NCBI GenBank assembly: GCA_026193155.1
Contig: JAPHSI010000149.1
Span: 1-11,020 of the forward strand
DNA: 11,020 nucleotides
Source of the DNA: Sulfurimonadaceae bacterium
GTDB lineage: Bacteria > Campylobacterota > Campylobacteria > Campylobacterales > Sulfurimonadaceae
Direction: 5' to 3'
In this document: positions 6,132 through 11,020 of the stretch, in pieces
Position numbering within the stretch: position 1 is the first letter of the stretch
How the letters are laid out: each line of letters begins with the position of its first letter
The notes under the pieces: generated by a model
What the model saw: the letters and a program-made list of their open reading frames with translations, nothing else
Told to the model about the DNA's origin: nothing
Databases searched by the model: none
Position numbers and translations under genes: made by a program

Positions 6132-7857
6132 ACTTAAAACAATTTTATTGGTACTTTCTGTAAGTCTAATACCATATGCTGTAATTATGATTTTAATGGG
6201 AAGTACTTTAAAGAAAGAGTATACTGAAAACACTCTACAAGAGATGCAAACACAACTTCAACTTAACGTAGATAGAATTGAACAATATTTAAAAACTCTA
6301 AATAGAGATATGCATTTTATGTCAAGAATGGATGTTATGAATGATATCTATTCAAAGGATTTAGATAAAAGAATAAGTTATCTTCTTATGGAAAAAAAGA
6401 AGGACTTGGAAATAGAGGGTGATTTTTATTTATTTGATAAAAATTATAAAATAATCGCTTCAAGTAATAAAAATATATTATCTGATTCAAAAAAAATCAA
6501 TAAATTTATAGATGTTGAGATAATTTCAGGGTTTGACAATACAAAAATTGGCAATCTTATTCTTGATTTCTCTCTAAAAAACTTTACAAAATTTTTTTCA
6601 AATACTAAAAGTAGAAATTATTATATTATTGTTGATAAACAAAAAACTTTATTTTTAGAAAAAAAATTTTCAAATGCTCTAAAAGTTCAAATGCCTCTTA
6701 AAAATAAAACAAATATTGAGATTGTACTTCAGGAAGACAAAGAAGTCTTTCAAAATATTTTAAAAGAATATGAGGCTTGGTTTTATACCACTTTGTTTGT
6801 AGGTGCTTTACTTATAAGTTTGATTGCACTATATTTTTCAAATCGTCTTATTAAACCTATTATTTCACTATCCAAAGCTGCAAATATCATAACTAATAAA
6901 AAAGACTATTCTTATCAAGTTGATGTTAATTCAAATGACGAAATAGGAAAATTATCACATTCATTTAATACAATGATTACAAGTATGTCAAATGTCTTAG
7001 ATGAATTAAAAGCTGAGAGTGAAAACAAAATAAAATTACTTCAAGAACAAAGTAAAAATGAGATGTTAGAAGAGCTCTCCAGCAACCTATCAAAATACTT
7101 ATCACCTCAACTATATGCATCTATATTTTCTGGTGAGCAGAGTGCTACACTTAGTTCCAAAAGAAAAAAACTAACTGTATTCTTTTCAGATATTGTCGAC
7201 TTTACAGACACAACTGATACAATGGAATCAGAGGATTTAAGTGAGCTGTTAAATGATTATCTTAATGATATGACACAAGTCGCTCTTAAACATGGTGCTA
7301 CAGTTGATAAGTATATCGGTGATTCTATTATGCTGTTTTTTGGTGATCCTGAATCAAAAGGTGTAAAAGAGGATGCTATCTCTTGTGTAATAATGGCGTT
7401 AGAGATGCAAGAACATATGAATATACTTCATAAAAGATGGATTAACAAAGGTTTTACAAAACCATTCAAAGTTAGGATGGGGATACATACAGGTTATTGT
7501 ACTGTTGGTAACTTTGGAAGTGAAAATAGGATGGAATACACAATAATAGGTTCAACTGTAAACTTAGCAAGCAGAATTGAGTCTTCAGCAATACCGGGAG
7601 AAATATTTATCTCTGAAGAGACACAAATATTAATTAGAGATTCTTTTGAAACAAAAGAAGAACTTAAAATAACACCAAAAGGTTTTAAAAGAGACATTAG
7701 TTTATTTAGTGTAAAAAATGAGAACAAAAAAACAAATAAAATTATTTTAAATGAAAAGGGTCTATCTATCGTATATGAACCTGATTTACAAGATGCAACG
7801 ACTAAAAAAGACCTCAAAAAAACTTTAGAAGAGTTTATTACAAAACTATCTGTCTAG
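6121..7857 (+). CDS. Membrane receptor adenylate cyclase (Cache-like sensor, HAMP, class III cyclase)
   Basis: This 578-residue inner-membrane receptor should make cAMP from ATP in the cytoplasm when its periplasmic domain is engaged. TM1 is at about 7-28. A periplasmic domain of about 190 residues follows, opening with a long helix and containing GDFYLFDKNYKIIASSN (100-116), typical of Cache/PAS-like extracellular sensors. TM2 is at about 220-240, then HAMP at about 240-293 with P246 and the DEIG motif (273-276). A coiled-coil linker runs about 290-325 and the catalytic domain about 345-520. All class III residues are visible: metal aspartates D357 (FSDIVDF) and D401 (YIGDSIM), adenine-selecting K397 and T474 (YTIIG), and transition-state N481 and R485 (VNLASRIE). 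The Lys/Thr pair favours ATP over GTP and class IIIb. A tail of about 50 charged residues closes the protein. Only one cyclase domain is present, so it must dimerise. The gene end overlaps ackA, convergent, by 20 bp. The Cache assignment is less certain than the rest. Confidence 0.92.
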   Translation: MSFKLKTILLVLSVSLIPYAVIMILMGSTLKKEYTENTLQEMQTQLQLNVDRIEQYLKTLNRDMHFMSRMDVMNDIYSKDLDKRISYLLMEKKKDLEIEGDFYLFDKNYKIIASSNKNILSDSKKINKFIDVEIISGFDNTKIGNLILDFSLKNFTKFFSNTKSRNYYIIVDKQKTLFLEKKFSNALKVQMPLKNKTNIEIVLQEDKEVFQNILKEYEAWFYTTLFVGALLISLIALYFSNRLIKPIISLSKAANIITNKKDYSYQVDVNSNDEIGKLSHSFNTMITSMSNVLDELKAESENKIKLLQEQSKNEMLEELSSNLSKYLSPQLYASIFSGEQSATLSSKRKKLTVFFSDIVDFTDTTDTMESEDLSELLNDYLNDMTQVALKHGATVDKYIGDSIMLFFGDPESKGVKEDAISCVIMALEMQEHMNILHKRWINKGFTKPFKVRMGIHTGYCTVGNFGSENRMEYTIIGSTVNLASRIESSAIPGEIFISEETQILIRDSFETKEELKITPKGFKRDISLFSVKNENKKTNKIILNEKGLSIVYEPDLQDATTKKDLKKTLEEFITKLSV

Positions 7858-8854
7858 CTATCTCCAACTCTTCATTTGTATCTATGACAAAAATATTTTG
7901 AATATCTATATTTTTAGAAATTCTATCTCTTATGTAAGCAGAATGCTCCCCTATTCCACCCGTAAATACCAAGGCATCTACTCTATCCATAAGAGACATA
8001 TATGCGCCTACGTATTTTCTTACACGTCTAACCATCATATCAAGTGCTAATTTTGATTTTTCATCGTCCGCTTGGATAATAGCTCTTACATCACTTTGTC
8101 CACATATACCTTTTAAACCTGACTTTTTATTTAGTATATTATCCATCTCACTGATGTCATAGCCGAGTGTTCTTTGCAGATAAAGAACAATAGCCGGGTC
8201 AATATCTCCACTCCTTGTACCCATTATCAAACCCTCTAGAGGAGTAAAGCCCATTGAAGTATCTATACTTTTGCCATTCTCTATAGCACAGATACTTTCA
8301 CCATTTCCCAGATGCATCGATATTATATTTATCTCATTTAGTGCTTTATTAAGTTTTTTGGCAGCTTCTTTTGCAATGTAGAAATGACTAGTTCCATGAA
8401 AACCGTAACGCCTGATTCCATATTTTTCATACATCTCATACGGAAGTGCATACAAAAAAGCCTCTTTTGGCATTGTAGAATGAAATGCCGTGTCAAATAC
8501 TGCATATTGTTTTAACTCAGGTGCTACTTGCTTTACAGATATAATCCCTTGAAGATTTGCAGGATTATGAAGAGGGGCTAAAAGACTTAGTTTGTCTATT
8601 TCTTTTATAACCTCATCAGTGACCAATGTAGCTTTTTTAAACTTTTCTCCACCGTGAACAACTCGATGCCCAATTACATCTAAATCATAAAAACTTACAC
8701 CGAGGTTACTGAGTTCTTCTATAACTTTGTTTATAGCATCTACATGACTTGTAATCTCTTCTAAATTTAGTTGAAAGATTACGCTTTCATCTCTCATATC
8801 AAAGAGTTTAAATTTTAACGATGAACTCCCTGAGTTAATTACAGCTAATTTCAT
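7838..8854 (-). CDS. ackA: Acetate kinase (compact form)
   Basis: Acetate kinase catalyses acetyl phosphate + ADP <-> acetate + ATP in the cytoplasm, partnering Pta. The residues known from Methanosarcina AckA are present: N7, R64 (R91), D121 (D148), H153 (H180), R214 (R241) and E328 (E384). Family motifs include INSGSSSLKF (6-15), IGHRVVHGGE (61-70), DTAFHSTMP (121-129), RRYGFHGTSH (148-157) and FTGGIGEH (297-304). At 338 residues it is about 60 shorter than typical AckA (near 400). Roughly 27 residues are missing between the N-terminal strand and IGHR, and another roughly 27 between IRDRIS and DTNEEL near the C-terminus. The phosphate-binding loop reads HLGNGES (E186), where G-G or G-A is usual. 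No internal frameshift is seen, so the shortness looks genuine. The start overlaps the pta end by 20 bp, with AGGA 7 nt upstream. The 3' end overlaps the convergent cyclase gene by 20 bp. Confidence 0.95.
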   Translation of the reverse strand: MKLAVINSGSSSLKFKLFDMRDESVIFQLNLEEITSHVDAINKVIEELSNLGVSFYDLDVIGHRVVHGGEKFKKATLVTDEVIKEIDKLSLLAPLHNPANLQGIISVKQVAPELKQYAVFDTAFHSTMPKEAFLYALPYEMYEKYGIRRYGFHGTSHFYIAKEAAKKLNKALNEINIISMHLGNGESICAIENGKSIDTSMGFTPLEGLIMGTRSGDIDPAIVLYLQRTLGYDISEMDNILNKKSGLKGICGQSDVRAIIQADDEKSKLALDMMVRRVRKYVGAYMSLMDRVDALVFTGGIGEHSAYIRDRISKNIDIQNIFVIDTNEELEIARQIVL

Positions 8855-10931
8855 CTTTTTGTCCTGCTTGAATTGCTGTTATTGCAACAGTATTTACAAT
8901 GTCTTCAACCAAACAACCGCGACTTAAATCATTAATGGGCTTATTTAGACCTTGAAGTATAGGTCCTATTGCCACTGCATCTGAAGAGCGTTGAACTGCT
9001 TTGTATGTATTGTTTCCGGTATTTAAATCAGGGAATATAAGTACATTTGCCTCACCTGCGACTTTTGAATTCGGAAGTTTTTTAGCGGCTACGTCTTTAT
9101 TTATCGCTGCATCATACTGAATAGGACCTTCAAAATCATACTTGTCACACATACCTTTTACAAGCTTAGTAGCCTCTTTTACTTTATCTACATCTGCTCC
9201 ACTTCCACTATCACCCGTTGAATATGAAAGAAGAGCAACCTTTGGTTCAATCCCGAATGCTTCTGCCGTTTTAGCAGATGAGAGTGCTATCTCTGCCAAT
9301 TCTTTTGCACTTGGGTCTTGATTTACAGCACAATCTCCATACACTAAGACTTTGGTCTTAAGACACATAAAAAATACCGATGATACTAAGGATACATTTG
9401 GTACTGTTTTAATAATCTGAAGTGCAGGACGAATCGTATCACCCGTTGAGTGAACGGCACCGCTAACCATACCATCTGCATAGCCAAGATGCACCATCAT
9501 AGTAGCAAAGTAGTTTACATGGGTCATTGCATCTGCTGCACCTTCACGTAAAAGTCCCTTCTCTTTTCTCATCTCATAAAAATTCTCTACAAATTTATCC
9601 ATTAGTTCTGATTTATATGGATTTATAATAATTGCTTTATCTAAATTAAGACCCAGTTTCCCATATCTGTCTTTTATCTCTTCTTTATCACCCAATAAAA
9701 TTATATTTGCTACATCACGCTTTAAAATAATATCTGCCGCGCGTAAGATTCTGTCATCATTTGATTCTGGGAGCACTATTGTTTTTTTATTGTTTGAAGC
9801 TATGTTAAATAGTTTATATTCAAACATTACAGGTGTCATTACATCATTATGTGTATTTTGAATTCGTTTCTCTATCTCTTTAATATCTACGTTATTGTTA
9901 AACATACCAAGAGCTAGAGCTATCTTTCTTTTGGAGTTTACTCTTAGTCTTGCGTTTAACTTTGATATATTTTTTGCAGTAGTGTAAGTATCTGTTGTGA
10001 CTGATAAAACTGGAATATTTATATCGTCAAGTCCATCTATAAGTTTTTTTATATTTGGATGCATATCAAGCTCAAAAGGAAATATTATTCCTGCTATATT
10101 TGGATAGTTTTTAGAATAAACTGCACCTAGTATGCCAAGAATTATCTCACTTCTATCGGCAGGTACTATAATCAACTCACCCTCTTCTATACGACCTAAA
10201 AAGTTGTCAAGAGAAAGAGCCACAACTTTTGGTGCTTTTATAGCCCGTGAATAATCAAGTTCATCCATCATAATAACTTCAGCATCTAAGCCATCAATTA
10301 CATCTGCAATACTAAGATAAGTTAGTTCTTCTACCTCAGGAAGAAGATATATATCATCTATATTTTTTATTTTTTTACTTAGAACATTTAGTTGTTTTTC
10401 ATCTAGTCTGTTTACAAAGGTAGCAAAGTGTGTACAGCCTGCTTGTTTTAAGTTTTCATTTTCAATCATAATATACTCATGTATATCTTGCACACTCTTA
10501 TCTTTAGCACTTAGTATATTTAATACCGGTGAGCCGAAATTTTGTGCGATAAGTATATTTATGTCAAAGTTAATCGTATTTGTTAAAAATGAGCGTCTTA
10601 TCCCTTCACATAAAACAAAATCATAATCTTTTTCTAATTTTTTGAACTTTTTTATAAGTAAGTTTATAAGTTCATTTGTTTTATTCTCAGATATCATAGC
10701 TTCAACAAACTCTATATCATAACCGTAACACTCATCATAGTTCATATCTAATGAATAACGTTCTTTAATAAAACTAATATCACCATCGGGTAGATTATTT
10801 TTAAATATTATAGGTCTAAAAAAAGCTACTTTTGGTATATTTCTCTTAAGTATTTCCATCATCCCCATAGTGATAAACAGAGTGCCTGCATTCTTCTCTT
10901 GTGAAGATATATAAAGTGATTTTGTTTTCAT
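8835..10931 (-). CDS. pta: Phosphate acetyltransferase (long, three-domain form)
   Basis: Pta catalyses acetyl-CoA + phosphate <-> acetyl phosphate + CoA. With AckA it forms the reversible acetate pathway and sets the acetyl phosphate pool. At 698 residues it is the long E. coli-type enzyme (714). Residues 1 to about 200 form a BioD-like P-loop domain (YISSQEKNAGTLF at the N-terminus) with a degenerate P-loop lacking the usual lysine. A DRTGG-type domain follows (about 215-330, ELIIVPADRSEIILG). The catalytic PTA_PTB domain starts near residue 372. It contains SGAVHSTGDTIRPALQ (R501), VYGDCAVNQDPSAKELAEIA, LLSYSTGDSGSGADVDKV (from about 567), IFPDLNTGNNTYKAVQRS and GPILQGLNKPINDLSRG, all strongly conserved in the family. 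It lies upstream of ackA in one operon. The start at 10931 has no ribosome site and sits only 6 nt from a -10 box; no alternative start is plausible before residue 22. Confidence 0.97.
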   Translation of the reverse strand: MKTKSLYISSQEKNAGTLFITMGMMEILKRNIPKVAFFRPIIFKNNLPDGDISFIKERYSLDMNYDECYGYDIEFVEAMISENKTNELINLLIKKFKKLEKDYDFVLCEGIRRSFLTNTINFDINILIAQNFGSPVLNILSAKDKSVQDIHEYIMIENENLKQAGCTHFATFVNRLDEKQLNVLSKKIKNIDDIYLLPEVEELTYLSIADVIDGLDAEVIMMDELDYSRAIKAPKVVALSLDNFLGRIEEGELIIVPADRSEIILGILGAVYSKNYPNIAGIIFPFELDMHPNIKKLIDGLDDINIPVLSVTTDTYTTAKNISKLNARLRVNSKRKIALALGMFNNNVDIKEIEKRIQNTHNDVMTPVMFEYKLFNIASNNKKTIVLPESNDDRILRAADIILKRDVANIILLGDKEEIKDRYGKLGLNLDKAIIINPYKSELMDKFVENFYEMRKEKGLLREGAADAMTHVNYFATMMVHLGYADGMVSGAVHSTGDTIRPALQIIKTVPNVSLVSSVFFMCLKTKVLVYGDCAVNQDPSAKELAEIALSSAKTAEAFGIEPKVALLSYSTGDSGSGADVDKVKEATKLVKGMCDKYDFEGPIQYDAAINKDVAAKKLPNSKVAGEANVLIFPDLNTGNNTYKAVQRSSDAVAIGPILQGLNKPINDLSRGCLVEDIVNTVAITAIQAGQKDEISCN
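8862..8865 (-). promoter_or_regulatory. Ribosome binding site of ackA inside pta
   Basis: Reading the minus strand, AGGA precedes the ackA ATG (8854-8852) by 7 nt and lies within the last codons of pta. It supports the overlapping ackA start and co-transcription of the two genes. Confidence 0.6.
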
Positions 10932-11020
10932 ATATGGATTATAACATTATGAAACGTTTTTAAGAATTATTTCAAATATAAATTTAATATTAAAAATAAT
11001 AAATATCTCAAAATTATTAT
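10932..11020. other. AT-rich intergenic region upstream of pta
   Basis: These 89 bp to the window edge hold no gene. Besides the -10 box at 10938-10946 there is a perfect 12-bp palindrome, TTTAATATTAAA (10983-10994), roughly 40-50 bp upstream of that box. It could be an operator, but a sequence made only of A and T may be palindromic by chance. No CRP-type TGTGA/TCACA half-sites and no tRNA-like structure are seen. Confidence 0.4.
10938..10946 (-). promoter_or_regulatory. Extended -10 promoter of pta-ackA
   Basis: Read on the minus strand, the sequence is TGTTATAAT followed by six bases (CCATAT) and the pta ATG. The TATAAT is perfect and carries the extended TGn. No good -35 is present. A start 6-7 nt downstream of this box would fall on or next to the A of the start codon, implying a leaderless or nearly leaderless mRNA. 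A second, poorer box (CATAAT), about 9 bases further upstream, could give a leader of a few bases instead. Confidence 0.55.

Noticed and set aside
5696..6233. Two small minus-strand frames (5696-5878, 6045-6233) at the porin/PBP and PBP/cyclase junctions
   Set aside because: Hydrophobic only because they are antisense to very AT-rich DNA; no promoter or ribosome site was seen, and the plus-strand genes are clearly coding.
7494..7817. Minus-strand frame of 107 codons downstream of ackA, which could be read as a third gene of the pta-ackA operon
   Set aside because: It is antisense to the cyclase catalytic core, whose residues T474, N481 and R485 are conserved; the antisense product has no recognisable features.
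7889..7915. AT-only hairpin as a bidirectional terminator for the cyclase and ackA
   Set aside because: The stem is eight A/T pairs with an 11-nt loop inside ackA coding sequence; too weak to call in DNA of this composition.
7838..8854. AckA as a frameshifted or truncated pseudogene
   Set aside because: Both ends and all six catalytic positions are present in one frame, with a proper ribosome site; the missing residues are internal loop-scale deletions.

Overview
The window is AT-rich, densely packed bacterial DNA. The protein families, gene order and codon use point to a Campylobacterota (Epsilonproteobacteria) genome, most likely a free-living Sulfurimonas- or Arcobacter-like organism. This assignment rests on protein resemblance, not on a marker gene.

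Layout. (1) Positions 2-4691, plus strand: a tripartite RND efflux operon in the order outer-membrane channel (5' end cut off by the window), short membrane fusion protein, inner-membrane RND pump. This order and the roughly 247-residue fusion protein match Campylobacter cmeDEF and Helicobacter hefABC. (2) Positions 4744-7857, plus strand, behind its own extended -10 promoter: an outer-membrane porin-like barrel, a very small secreted phosphate-binding-protein-like domain, and a two-pass membrane receptor with a periplasmic Cache-like domain, HAMP and a class III adenylate cyclase domain. All three are translationally coupled by overlaps, and most of this block has visibly lower GC than its flanks. 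(3) Positions 7838-10931, minus strand: pta and ackA, converting acetyl-CoA to acetate via acetyl phosphate (or the reverse). They overlap each other by 20 bp, and ackA overlaps the end of the cyclase gene by 20 bp, tail to tail.

How the genes work together. The first operon should build one envelope-spanning drug or metabolite exporter. The second looks like a self-contained sensing module: solute entry (porin), periplasmic capture or recognition (small PBP-like protein) and cAMP synthesis (receptor cyclase). The ligand is unknown; phosphate or another oxyanion is a guess from the family of the two envelope proteins. This module is the most interesting part of the window. Pta-AckA is ordinary central metabolism, but the acetate kinase is unusually compact (338 residues against about 400), and the best pta promoter sits so close to the start codon that the mRNA may be leaderless.

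No RNA genes, insertion sequences, CRISPR arrays or phage genes were seen. There is no gene-free stretch longer than about 90 bp.
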